Shown: in pieces, positions 34,963-43,756 of the stretch | Numbering within the stretch: position 1 is the first letter of the stretch | How the letters are laid out: each line of letters starts with the position of its first letter | DNA from: Brevundimonas pishanensis | GTDB lineage: Bacteria > Pseudomonadota > Alphaproteobacteria > Caulobacterales > Caulobacteraceae | Length of the DNA: 64,000 nt | Assembly (NCBI RefSeq): GCF_022750635.1 | Contig: NZ_JAJKBG010000003.1 | Location: forward strand, 372,001-436,000 | Reading direction: 5' to 3' | Made by a program: the position numbers and the translations under genes | The notes under the pieces: model-generated | Seen by the model: the letters and a program-made list of their open reading frames with translations, nothing else | What the model was told of the DNA's origin: nothing | Database searches by the model: none

Positions 34963-34998
34963 AAAAAAGAAGCCCGCAGCGGGTGCTACGGGCTTTTT
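34963..34998 (-). terminator. Terminator after the first TonB receptor gene
   Basis: On the minus strand, AGCCCGTAGC / GCTGCGGGCT (one T-G pair) with a 4-nt loop, followed by TCTTTTTT. It lies back to back with the methyltransferase terminator. Confidence 0.8.
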
Positions 34999-35019
34999 AG
35001 TTTGCTCACCGTCTAAGGT

Positions 35020-37194
35020 TTAGAAGTTCGCTTCATAGGTCAGGCCGAACTGGCGACCGCGCGGCAGGGAGCCGACGAAGCCGCGTTTCGGGCTGGCAGC
35101 GAAGTCCGAGTAGCGGACGATACCGACTGGATCGATGTTGTCGAAGATGTTGCGGCCGAACAGGATCACGCGGTGCGGACCACGCTCCCAGCCCAGCTGG
35201 ATGTTGGCGGTGTCGCGACCGTCAACCCAAGCGAGGTTGGCGACCTGATCGTATTTCTTGGAGCGGAACGCATAGGTGCCGTCCACGAAGAAACGGTTCT
35301 CGCCCATGTACCAAGCGTAGTTGGTGCCCAGCGAGTACTGGATCTTCGGAGCGTTCGGGATGGCATTACCCGAGATGTCGGAGCTGCCGCCGGTCAGGGC
35401 CGGAAGGTCCGGATCGAAGGCCTTGGTGTATTCGCTGTCAGCGTAGGCGAAGGTACCGCGCACCAGCCAGTCGGCGGTGATCTTGCCTTGGGCTTCGACC
35501 TCGATACCCTTCACCTCGACTTCACCCACGTTGCGGATGAAGGAGACCGTCTCGGTCGAGGACAGCAGGGCGACCTGGGTCATCTGCTGGTTGGTCCAGT
35601 CGATGAAGTAACCTGCGACGTTCAGGCGGACACGACGGTCGAACAGGTCGCTCTTGAAGCCGACTTCGTAGTTCCAGGCGGTTTCTTCGCCGTAGGAGCG
35701 GTCAGCTGGAGCCAGACGCACGTCGGTGTTGAAGCCGCCCGGCTTGTTACCCTTGGCCACGAGGCCGTACAGCATGAAGTTTTCGCTCTGCTTGTACGAC
35801 AGGGTCACGCGCGGGTTGGTCGAGCGATAGGTGGCACCGAGGTTGAAGTTGGAGTCGCCACCGGTCAGCGTCAGTTCTTCTTCGGCGACACGCAGTTCAG
35901 CGGTACCCGACAGCTTGTCGGTGAAGTCGTAACCGACCAAACCGAAGGCAGCGAGGTTGCTGGTTTCAATGGTGCCGTTGTTCTGCAGCGCATTGGTCAC
36001 GTAGCGGTAACGGCCGTCCCAGCGATCGCTGTTGAAGTAGTAGGCACCGGCCATCCAGCGCAGGCGCTCGCCTTGCGGAGAGGTGACGCGGAACTCCTGG
36101 CTGACGCCATCGATGTCGATCTGGTCGTTCACGTGCAGCGAACCACCCAGCAGGCGGGTCGGTTGGTAGTCGAGGTCGGCCTTACGGTCTTCTTCCGACT
36201 TGTTGTACGCGGTGATCGACGTGAGGGTGTAGCCGTTCAGATCGTATTCGGTCGTTAGGCTGAGACGGCCCGTCTTGCGCTCTACACCGCCACCGTCGAC
36301 TTCATCCAGATTGAAGCCGATCATGTCGGGCGTGACGTTGATCGCGCCGCAATAATACTGGGTGCGCGACGACAGATAGCAGTTGTTCGCCGAGGCGCGC
36401 TGCATGGCCATCGGCTCATGGCCGTCGTCATTGTGGGCGTAGGACGCACGCAGCAGGAAGCTGAGGTTCGGGGTCGGGGTGTAGTTCAGCGCCAGCGTAC
36501 CGCCGACGGTCTTTTCCTGACCCAGCATACGGCCGTCGGAAGAGTCGCCCGGCGCGTTGTTACGGTACTCGCCGCCATAGGTGTAGTAGTTGAACGATGC
36601 CTGTGCCGACAGCTTATCTTCCACGATAGGACCCGAGATACCGGCCAGCAGATTGTATTCGTCGTGCTGGGCTGCGGTGGCGCGCAGCAGGAGTTCGCGG
36701 TCATTCGAGGGGCGACGGGTGGTGTAGCTGATGGCACCCGAGAAGGTCTGGCGGCCATACAGGGCCGATTGCGGGCCCTTGATCACTTCGATCTGGTCCA
36801 CGAAGGCCAGTTCGGTCGCGAACAGCGAGTCAGGAATATAGACACCGTCAACAAAGGACGCCGCGTTCGGAGAGCCAAACACGTTGGCCTGACCGCGGAT
36901 CACCGGACGCTCGAAACGGCGGCCCTGATCCTTTTCGATGTTCAGGCCCGGAGCAACCGAGGAAAGGTCGGCCACTTCGCGTACGCCGCGACGCTGCATG
37001 TCCTGCGCGTTCATAGCGGTGATGGCGAGGGGCACTTCTTGTAGGCGCTCGCTGGTCTTGCGGGCGGTGACGATGATTTCGTCAACCTGAACTGCCTGAT
37101 CTGCACCCGCAGTTTGAGCCATAGCTGGCAGTGCAGCACCGGCAATGATTGCAGCAAGGCTGGTCCCCGCCAGCTTTATTGCGCGAATGGCCAT
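35020..37194 (-). CDS. TonB-dependent outer-membrane receptor 1
   Basis: 724 aa from the ATG at 37194 (GGAGGGG upstream). Signal peptide about 1-26 (AMAQ). The TonB-box-like segment DEIIVTARKTSERLQEVPLAI is followed by the plug domain (about 45-160; VIRGQANVFG, GPQSALYGRQTFSGAISY) and the 22-strand barrel ending in F (GLTYEANF). No iron or haem motif is seen. Given its place in a catabolic island and an operator 32 bp upstream, it probably imports the island's organic substrate rather than a siderophore. Confidence 0.93.
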   Translation of the reverse strand: MAIRAIKLAGTSLAAIIAGAALPAMAQTAGADQAVQVDEIIVTARKTSERLQEVPLAITAMNAQDMQRRGVREVADLSSVAPGLNIEKDQGRRFERPVIRGQANVFGSPNAASFVDGVYIPDSLFATELAFVDQIEVIKGPQSALYGRQTFSGAISYTTRRPSNDRELLLRATAAQHDEYNLLAGISGPIVEDKLSAQASFNYYTYGGEYRNNAPGDSSDGRMLGQEKTVGGTLALNYTPTPNLSFLLRASYAHNDDGHEPMAMQRASANNCYLSSRTQYYCGAINVTPDMIGFNLDEVDGGGVERKTGRLSLTTEYDLNGYTLTSITAYNKSEEDRKADLDYQPTRLLGGSLHVNDQIDIDGVSQEFRVTSPQGERLRWMAGAYYFNSDRWDGRYRYVTNALQNNGTIETSNLAAFGLVGYDFTDKLSGTAELRVAEEELTLTGGDSNFNLGATYRSTNPRVTLSYKQSENFMLYGLVAKGNKPGGFNTDVRLAPADRSYGEETAWNYEVGFKSDLFDRRVRLNVAGYFIDWTNQQMTQVALLSSTETVSFIRNVGEVEVKGIEVEAQGKITADWLVRGTFAYADSEYTKAFDPDLPALTGGSSDISGNAIPNAPKIQYSLGTNYAWYMGENRFFVDGTYAFRSKKYDQVANLAWVDGRDTANIQLGWERGPHRVILFGRNIFDNIDPVGIVRYSDFAASPKRGFVGSLPRGRQFGLTYEANF

Positions 37195-37225
37195 TAAATT
37201 CCCCTCCATGCGATCGAGCGCACAT

Positions 37226-37241
37226 GTATTATATATAATAC
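37226..37241. promoter_or_regulatory. Operator site 4: GTATTATATATAATAC (TonB receptor promoter)
   Basis: Perfect 16-bp palindrome and the most symmetrical copy in the window, 32 bp upstream of the TonB receptor ATG. Confidence 0.75.
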
Positions 37242-37302
37242 GTTTGAACACTGTACGCCCACCGGTGGTCTGTCAATCACGTAAAGACGTTCGAAGAAAC
37301 CC

Positions 37303-37319
37303 AAAAATCAGCGATTTTT
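37303..37319 (-). terminator. Possible weak terminator of the ABC importer operon
   Basis: AAAAATC / GATTTTT around AGC, about 90 bp past the last gene of the minus-strand operon. The stem is AT-rich, so efficiency would be low. Confidence 0.3.
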
Positions 37320-37406
37320 CGCGTGCGGCATATGGATCACACCCGTTGTAATCTCAGGTGGTTTTCCTTAGAGGACTGCAATTGCATACCTTTTAGGAGC
37401 CGTGGA

Positions 37407-38216
37407 CTACAGCCCGCGCCCTTTAAGGTAGGCCGCGCACGCGCCGGACCAGATTCCAGGCTGTTCAATAATATTCGCGGAGCCTCCATCCAGCGGCGCG
37501 ATCTGCCATTCGGGATGGATCTTCATAAAGCGTTCGGCGTGGTGCCCGACGGGGTCAAGACGACTGGCAAGGAGCAGGGCTGGACTGGCGATCAACGGCA
37601 GAACGGCCTGCAGGTCGAAACGATAGGCGGCGCTGTGGCCGTGATCTTGGGTGATGTCGTTCAGATAGTAAGCCAGATTGGCCAGATGCAGGCTCTCGAC
37701 CGAGAGACCGGGATCGGCAAACCCGCGCATAAAGGCCCAACGGTCAGCGAAATGCCCTCCACCCTCCTGCGGGCCAAAGGCGCGGTGCGGCGCCTGCTGT
37801 CGCTGCGCGCGCTCCTCGGCGGAATATAGCGGCGGATTATCGAGGACCAATGCATGCACCCGCGAGGGAGCCAATACGGCATAGGCGGCGGCGATTAAGG
37901 CACCGGTATGGTGACCACCCACGACGGCAGTCTCGATGCCCATCGCCTTGAGGGTAACCTCCAGATTGGCGGCATAGTCTTCGATGGTGGGTGCAAACGG
38001 CGGTGCATCGGACAGCCCATAGCCCGGCGTATCCGGCGCGATGACCTGCCAGCCTGCCGCAGCCAGAAGAGGCGCCAGTTTGTGGAACTGCATACCGTTC
38101 CATGGCGTCTGATGTAGCAGGACCAGTGGGCGGCCTTGGCCCCATTGTCTGATGTGAACCTGTCCCCACAATCCGGTGACATAGGATCGGCGTCCGGAGA
38201 GAAGGGGTGTTGTCAT
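37407..38216 (-). CDS. Alpha/beta-hydrolase fold protein lacking the Ser and His of the triad
   Basis: 269 aa from the ATG at 38216, which overlaps the upstream stop (ATGA). The fold is clear: LVLLHQTPWNG oxyanion region, nucleophile elbow, cap insert about 130-200, and acid Asp221 in LLASRLDPVG. The elbow, however, reads G-H-H-T-G, with His103 where Ser, Cys or Asp should be, and the C-terminal catalytic His (normally in GGH-F) is replaced by GGSANIIEQP. It is therefore unlikely to be a standard hydrolase. It could be a cofactor-free lyase, an isomerase or a binding protein. Last gene of the importer operon. Confidence 0.8.
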   Translation of the reverse strand: MTTPLLSGRRSYVTGLWGQVHIRQWGQGRPLVLLHQTPWNGMQFHKLAPLLAAAGWQVIAPDTPGYGLSDAPPFAPTIEDYAANLEVTLKAMGIETAVVGGHHTGALIAAAYAVLAPSRVHALVLDNPPLYSAEERAQRQQAPHRAFGPQEGGGHFADRWAFMRGFADPGLSVESLHLANLAYYLNDITQDHGHSAAYRFDLQAVLPLIASPALLLASRLDPVGHHAERFMKIHPEWQIAPLDGGSANIIEQPGIWSGACAAYLKGRGL

Positions 38217-39661
38217 TGGCCTTCCCCTAACGGGATCAGGCGCTGACCCAGAAGACGGCCAAACGTCAGGGCGGGCGTGGCCATCATGCCTCCGCACACG
38301 GCGCGTCCCATGGTCTGGCTGGCGCCGATGATCTCGCCTGCAGCCCACAGGCCGCGGATCGGCTGGTCGTCATCGCGGACCACGCGAAGGGACTTGTCTA
38401 CGCTAAGGCCGACCGCGCTGGAAACGGCCGCGCCTTGCGCGCGGATGGCGTAGAACGGGCCGATTTCAATGGGGGCGGGCAGGTGTTTGCGCCCGAAGAA
38501 GTCATTGCCGGAGGCGACGCCGAAATTATATCCGCGAATGGCGCTGAGCAGACCTTCGGTGGCTATTCCCGCCCGGTCGGCCAGCTCTTCCAACGTGTCG
38601 GCCTTATAGAAGTACGGGCGGTTATCAGCGAACAGGGCGGCAATGGCAGCGCTGTCAAAACCAGCAATGAAGGGCGGGGCCTGCTCTAGAATGCTTTGGT
38701 CGAAGATGACCCAATATCGCTGGTCCGGTTGTTCCAACAGGGCATTTTCGCGGGCGTCCACGGATTCCATATCCTCGCGCACAAAACGGTGGCCATGGAC
38801 GTTGACGTATATTTCCCACGGAAGGCGCTTCTGAGGATAGGTATTCAGGCGTCCGACCATGCCGGGCTTCGGCTGGTCACTGTCCAGCAGGAAGCCGAAG
38901 TTACAGAAGAAGTTCTCGCCCCCCCGCAGCGTACCACCGACAGATTGCCCCAGCGTGTAGCCATCGCCTTGTGAGTGGCGATAGGGCAGGTTGGTATAGA
39001 GAGGACGCCCGTTCAACTCGGCATACATCTCCGGATTGGCGGTGTAGCCTCCACATGCCAGCACGGTGCTGGTAGCGTGGAAGCGATGCGCCGCGCCATC
39101 AGCATCAGTCGCCTCGACACCGATCACATTGCCTGCATCATCGGTCAGCAGACGGCTTGCACGGTGCTGGAGGCGTACCTCCAAGCGGCCTTCTGAGACA
39201 GCCTGTTCGACGGCAGCGACCAGAACCTTGCGCACTGATGCGCCGCCCTGCTGGCCCCAATAATAACGAGCGCGGCTATAGGGTTCGTGGCCTACACCAT
39301 CCACCGGACAAGCCGGATCGACGTCAAAACCTTGATCCATTAGCCAGTCGAAGGTGTCGGCGGCATTCCATACCGCCAGCCGCACCAAGTCTTCGTTCAC
39401 CGTGCCCCGGCTGAGGCGCATGATGTCGTCCAAGTGGGCTTGCGGGCTGTCCTCGATGCCGCGCTCTTTTTGCAGGCGCGTGCCCGCGGCGCTGAGCTGG
39501 CCGTTGGCGACCCACAGCGTGCCGCCCAGTACGTCTGCTGTATCGAGGAGCAGGACCTTGCTGGACCGCTGGGCCGCAAAGATGGACGCTGACAATCCCG
39601 CTGTACCGCCTCCAATAACGATGAGGTCCCAAACGTCGGTCGAGGCGGTCGTGTCAGTCAT
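38213..39661 (-). CDS. FAD-dependent dehydrogenase (fumarate reductase / ketosteroid dehydrogenase type)
   Basis: 482-aa flavoprotein. GGGTAGLSASIFAAQRSSKVLLLD binds FAD. LGGTLWVANGQLSAAG and the C-terminal GLWAAGEIIGASQTMGRAVCGGMMATPALTFGR are typical of the FAD_binding_2 family, which adds or removes hydrogen at C=C bonds next to a carbonyl. No haem or flavin-transferase domain and no signal sequence, so it is cytoplasmic. It sits in the ABC importer operon, 46 bp after the substrate-binding protein gene. A desaturation or reduction of the imported molecule is the likely role. Confidence 0.85.
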   Translation of the reverse strand: MTDTTASTDVWDLIVIGGGTAGLSASIFAAQRSSKVLLLDTADVLGGTLWVANGQLSAAGTRLQKERGIEDSPQAHLDDIMRLSRGTVNEDLVRLAVWNAADTFDWLMDQGFDVDPACPVDGVGHEPYSRARYYWGQQGGASVRKVLVAAVEQAVSEGRLEVRLQHRASRLLTDDAGNVIGVEATDADGAAHRFHATSTVLACGGYTANPEMYAELNGRPLYTNLPYRHSQGDGYTLGQSVGGTLRGGENFFCNFGFLLDSDQPKPGMVGRLNTYPQKRLPWEIYVNVHGHRFVREDMESVDARENALLEQPDQRYWVIFDQSILEQAPPFIAGFDSAAIAALFADNRPYFYKADTLEELADRAGIATEGLLSAIRGYNFGVASGNDFFGRKHLPAPIEIGPFYAIRAQGAAVSSAVGLSVDKSLRVVRDDDQPIRGLWAAGEIIGASQTMGRAVCGGMMATPALTFGRLLGQRLIPLGEGQ

Positions 39662-39707
39662 CGGTAACTCGGGAGTGCACTGGCGGATGGACGCGAAGGC
39701 GGTGGCC

Positions 39708-41240
39708 TTAGCGGTTCAGGGTCATCTCTTCGTAGACGGGAACGCGGTGGCGGATTTTCACATTGCCGACGCGCGGGCTGTAGGCGAACAGGTCGCGGTG
39801 CTCGAGCAGGAACACCGAGGGTGCCGCCTCGTGGTACATGCGACCCAGCTTCTGATAGGCGATCAGGCGCTGGTCCGTATCCATGATCTGGCGAGCCTTC
39901 TCCAGTTCGGCGGTAATGGTCTCATCGCAGAAGAAGGGCACGCGGCGACCGCAGGAGAAGTCCTCCATGGCGCGGGTCGTGTCGTAATACTGGAAGCTGT
40001 TCCATGACAGGGCCAGAGCCTCGCCCGCCCAGCTATTGGCCTGATACTTTGCCAAAAAGTCCGGCATGGTCATGACCTTCAGCTTGGTGTTCACACCCAC
40101 GCTGCGCCAGTATTCGGCGACGGCCTGCGAGATAAGGTCATCGCCGGGCGCGGCGTCGACCATGACCTCCATCGTCAGGTCGAACCCGTTCGGATAGCCC
40201 GCCTCGGCCAGCAACTGCTTCGCTTTGGCCGGATCGTATGGATAGGGGCTGATGGTCGGATCATAGCCGAACACGCCCTCGGCAGCGGGCTGACCCGAGG
40301 CCCTGGCCCCTTCGGGCATCAGGGCGACGATGGCGTCCTTGTCGACGGCATAGTTGAGCGCCTGACGGACGCGGACGTCCTTCATCGGGCTGTCGTCAGG
40401 GCCGCCGACATTGCGGAAGCTATAGGCTTTGACCTGAGCCGAGGGCGACGACAGGACGTGGTAGCCCTTGCGGTTCAGGCGCTCCAACTCTTCCAGATCG
40501 ACCAGCGAGAAGTCGATGTCGCCGGACAGCAGCGACTGGGTACGTCCCGCCGCGCTGGGCAGTTCATAGAACACCACGCCCTCGATCTTGGACGGACGCC
40601 ACGACTTCTCGTTACGCACCAACGTTAGTTGGCGAGACCGTTGGTCCCAGCCCGTCATAGTGAAGGCACCCGTGCCGACAGGCTGGCGAGCGAAGGCTTC
40701 CATGCCCATGGACTTTACAGCCTCGGCATCGACCATCATCACAGCGGCCAGACGGCGCGGCAGAACGGGGTCGGGACGGGCGGTGACGATCTCGAGTTCC
40801 AGCGGGCCGACTACGCGGGTGGAGGCAATGCCGCGGTTCTCGGCTCCGATCAGGCTGCGTTTGCCTTCTTCTGACGCCAGATAGTCGAACACACCCTTGG
40901 CAGCGGCGGCATCAAAGACGCGACCGTTGGAATAGGTGACGCCCTCACGGATTTTGAAGCGCCAGACGGTCGGTTCGACCAGCGTCCATTCGGTCGCAAG
41001 GCCAGCTTTCAGTTCGCCATTGTCATCGATAGCGGTCAGGCCATCGAAGATCGCCAGCCAGATCAGCGAACCGGGGCGGCTGTTGCCACGGAAAGGGTTG
41101 CCGAGGCTGGAGGGCAGGGAGCCCGCGGCCACACGCAGGACCTGATCATTCTGCGGCGCGGTCGGACCACAGGCAGCGACGCCCAAGGCCGCAGCGCAGG
41201 CCATGCCTGCCAGCAAGGATTTGAACGAAGTCATCTTCAT
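39708..41240 (-). CDS. ABC transporter substrate-binding lipoprotein, peptide/nickel family (SBP family 5)
   Basis: 510 aa from the ATG at 41240. The signal peptide ends in a lipobox LGVAAC (Cys at about residue 24), so the protein is a membrane-anchored periplasmic lipoprotein. Family 5 features: VWRFKIREGVTYSNGRVFDA near residue 110 and the C-terminal AGYPNGFDLTMEVM region. Family members bind oligopeptides, opines, glycosides or other amphipathic solutes. Its start lies 1 bp after the stop of the second ATPase, so all parts of the importer are co-translated. It is unusual that the binding protein comes after the membrane and ATPase genes. Confidence 0.92.
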   Translation of the reverse strand: MKMTSFKSLLAGMACAAALGVAACGPTAPQNDQVLRVAAGSLPSSLGNPFRGNSRPGSLIWLAIFDGLTAIDDNGELKAGLATEWTLVEPTVWRFKIREGVTYSNGRVFDAAAAKGVFDYLASEEGKRSLIGAENRGIASTRVVGPLELEIVTARPDPVLPRRLAAVMMVDAEAVKSMGMEAFARQPVGTGAFTMTGWDQRSRQLTLVRNEKSWRPSKIEGVVFYELPSAAGRTQSLLSGDIDFSLVDLEELERLNRKGYHVLSSPSAQVKAYSFRNVGGPDDSPMKDVRVRQALNYAVDKDAIVALMPEGARASGQPAAEGVFGYDPTISPYPYDPAKAKQLLAEAGYPNGFDLTMEVMVDAAPGDDLISQAVAEYWRSVGVNTKLKVMTMPDFLAKYQANSWAGEALALSWNSFQYYDTTRAMEDFSCGRRVPFFCDETITAELEKARQIMDTDQRLIAYQKLGRMYHEAAPSVFLLEHRDLFAYSPRVGNVKIRHRVPVYEEMTLNR

Positions 41241-41241
41241 C

Positions 41242-42135
41242 TTACGCCACACCTTCGCCGGACGGGGCCATTCGGGCATCGCCGCGAATAATGTCCATCA
41301 CCCCGGCCAGAACGCCGTCATCAATCGCCGCACCGTCTTCCAGCAGGGTGGAAAGGCGCGGGTCGGCCAATGCTGCCGTGGGGTTCAGGGCTGCCGCCAG
41401 CAGAAGCTGGGTGTAGGCGGTGCGCGGGTGGTAGAGCACCTCAGCGACCGGACCCTGCTCGACAATCTGGCCTGTCTGGATGACGCAGACTTGATCGGCC
41501 ATACGGCGCACGCTGCGCATGTCGTGCGACACGAACAGCATGGCCAGACCCAGTTCCTTGGTCAGGGACTGGAGCAGGGCCGAAATCTTGTCCTGATTGG
41601 CGAAATCGAGTGCCGACAGGGCCTCGTCTGCGATCAGCAGTTGCGGCTCCATAGCCAAAGCGCGGGCGATAGCCAGACGCTGCTTTTGACCACCTGAAAG
41701 GGCAGCGGGGCGCAATTCGGCGAGGCGGTCGTCCAGATGCACCAGTGCCAGCAGTTCCTTGATACGGTCCTGACGCTGGGAGGCGGTGCGGCCACCTTTG
41801 ACCAACAGTGCCTCGTCCAGAATTTGGCGGGCGGTGTGGCGCGGGTTCAAACTGGCACCCGGATCCTGAAACACCATCTGGATGGCGTGCAGCGTGGCCT
41901 TGGAGCGTTTGCGCAGCGGCAGCAGCTTTTGCCCGTTCAGCAGGATTTCACCCGCCGATGGGTCGACCAGACCGGCAACGGCGCGCACCAGACTGGACTT
42001 GCCAGAGCCGGACTCGCCCACGATGGCGGCTACCTGTCCGGCTGCGAGCGTCAGCGAGGCATCGGCCAGCACCGTCTTCCTGGATGGGCCGTCACCATAG
42101 GCGACGCTGACGTCCTTGATCTGCAGCAGGGTCAT
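41242..42135 (-). CDS. ABC importer ATPase 2 (DppF/OppF-like)
   Basis: 297-aa ATPase: Walker A GESGSGKSSLV, Q-loop MVFQDPGASLNP, signature LSGGQKQRLAIARAL, Walker B LLIADEALSALD, and H-loop FVSHDM. The PGASLNPRHT stretch and the C-terminal extension with VLYHPRTAYTQLLL mark the OppF/DppF branch. The family's usual C-terminal Cys-rich Fe-S segment is not visible. It overlaps ATPase 1 by ATGA. Confidence 0.93.
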   Translation of the reverse strand: MTLLQIKDVSVAYGDGPSRKTVLADASLTLAAGQVAAIVGESGSGKSSLVRAVAGLVDPSAGEILLNGQKLLPLRKRSKATLHAIQMVFQDPGASLNPRHTARQILDEALLVKGGRTASQRQDRIKELLALVHLDDRLAELRPAALSGGQKQRLAIARALAMEPQLLIADEALSALDFANQDKISALLQSLTKELGLAMLFVSHDMRSVRRMADQVCVIQTGQIVEQGPVAEVLYHPRTAYTQLLLAAALNPTAALADPRLSTLLEDGAAIDDGVLAGVMDIIRGDARMAPSGEGVA

Positions 42136-42947
42136 TGGCCACCTCCGTGCGTAAGCGTGCCAATCGGGGCAGCGGCCAGAAGCTGGCGGGTAAAGTCATG
42201 CTGTGGTGCCGACAGGATGGTACGTGTCGGACCTTCCTCGATGATCTGCCCTTCGAGCATCACAACCAGACGGTCGCAGATGGCGGCGGCGGCGGCGATG
42301 TCGTGGGTGACCATCAAGCCCGCGCTGTTCGATACCTTGCGGCGCATCAGGGCGAGAATTTGCAGTTGAACCGTCGGGTCCAGCGCCGTGGTTGGCTCGT
42401 CTGCCAGCAGCAGGGCCGGATTGTTGATAAGCGCCAGACCGATCATCGCCCGCTGGCGCTGACCGCCGGAAAGTTGGTGCGGATAGGCATCGACGCAGGC
42501 GCTGCTCCCGGGCAGATGCATCGACTTCAGAATGTCGATGGCGAGCGCGCGGGCTTCAGCTTTCGACAGGTTCTGATGACGGCGGGCCGATTCAATCAGG
42601 ATCGAGCCAATGGTTTTGACAGGATTGAACGACGACAGCGGGTCCTGGAAGATCATGCCGATCTGGCCACCACGGATGGCGCGCCATTCCTTTTCGGAAC
42701 GGTTGTCGATCCGTTGGCCGTCGAGGATGATCTCGCCCGCGGTCATGCGCACGCCGGTCGGCAACAGCCCTGCGATACCGAAGCAGGTCAGGGTCTTGCC
42801 CGAGCCGGACTCGCCCACCAGCCCGAGGATTTCGCCCCGACGGATTTGCAGATCGAGCGATGGCACCAGAACGCGGCCACCTTCGACGGCTTCAAGACGG
42901 AGGCCTTTGACGTCGAGCGCGATATCGGAATGGGTGACGGCGCTCAT
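42132..42947 (-). CDS. ABC importer ATPase 1 (DppD/OppD-like)
   Basis: 271 aa from the ATG at 42947; longer readings are out-of-frame extensions through the permease gene. Walker A GESGSGKTLTC, Q-loop MIFQDPLSSFNP, signature LSGGQRQRAMIGLAL, Walker B LLLADEPTTALD, and H-loop MVTHD. It drives transport with ATPase 2 as a heterodimer. Coupled by ATGA overlaps to permease 2 and ATPase 2. Confidence 0.93.
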   Translation of the reverse strand: MSAVTHSDIALDVKGLRLEAVEGGRVLVPSLDLQIRRGEILGLVGESGSGKTLTCFGIAGLLPTGVRMTAGEIILDGQRIDNRSEKEWRAIRGGQIGMIFQDPLSSFNPVKTIGSILIESARRHQNLSKAEARALAIDILKSMHLPGSSACVDAYPHQLSGGQRQRAMIGLALINNPALLLADEPTTALDPTVQLQILALMRRKVSNSAGLMVTHDIAAAAAICDRLVVMLEGQIIEEGPTRTILSAPQHDFTRQLLAAAPIGTLTHGGGQ

Positions 42948-43756
42948 CGGGTGATGTTCCGCAGATACTGGCCCAGACGGTGGGCGGATACGATGATGAT
43001 CACCATGGCGAATGCCGGAGCCAGCGTCAGCCAAGGCGCTTCGAGCATGTAGCCACGGCCTTCGCTCAGCATGGCCCCCCAAGTTGCGGCACCCAGCGGC
43101 GCGCCGATGCCGAGGAAGGACAAAGCGCCTTCGGCCACGATCATCTCGGCAAAGTGGAACACCACCAGCACCGACAGGGTGGGGATCAGCGCCGGCAGGA
43201 CGTGATGCAAATATAGGCGCATCTTGGACATGCCGGTCATCTCGGCGGCCTGGACGTATTCGCGTTGGAACAGGCTGCGGGCCTCGGCATAGACAACGCG
43301 CGAGAATACTGGCCACGTCACCAGACCCAGCGTCAGGGTCAGGGCAACAAAGCCGCTGTCACCCAAGATGGCGATGACGGTCACGGCCATGACGAAGGAC
43401 GGGAAGGACTGGGTAAAGGTCGTCAGCAGGCGTAAGGCCGAGCCCAGAATGCCGCCCTTGTGGGCAGCCAGAATGCCGAAGGCCGAGCCGATACAAAATG
43501 CGATGACCGTGGCGCAGAACGCAGCCCCGACCGACCAGCGCAGACCCGTCAGCAAACGGGCAAGTTGGTCGCGGCCCAGCTCATCGGTGCCCAGCAGGTG
43601 ATCCGGTGACAGCGGTGGCAGCAGACGCGCCGTCAGGTCGATTGCACGGTGGTCGTGGCCGGACAGCGCATCACCCAACACCATGGTCAGGGCGCACACG
43701 ACACCGACCATGCCCAGCGGCAGAAGGGGGGAGCGGATGATCTTGGCGAGGCTCAT
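42944..43756 (-). CDS. ABC importer permease 2 (DppC/OppC-like)
   Basis: 270 aa from the ATG at 43756 (ATGA overlap with permease 1). It has an N-terminal span, the family motif HLLGTDELGRDQLARLLTGLRWS, five further spans, and the EAA-loop region YVQAAEMTGMSKMRLYLHHVLP that contacts the ATPase. Ends GQYLRNITR. Integral inner-membrane protein. Confidence 0.92.
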   Translation of the reverse strand: MSLAKIIRSPLLPLGMVGVVCALTMVLGDALSGHDHRAIDLTARLLPPLSPDHLLGTDELGRDQLARLLTGLRWSVGAAFCATVIAFCIGSAFGILAAHKGGILGSALRLLTTFTQSFPSFVMAVTVIAILGDSGFVALTLTLGLVTWPVFSRVVYAEARSLFQREYVQAAEMTGMSKMRLYLHHVLPALIPTLSVLVVFHFAEMIVAEGALSFLGIGAPLGAATWGAMLSEGRGYMLEAPWLTLAPAFAMVIIIVSAHRLGQYLRNITR

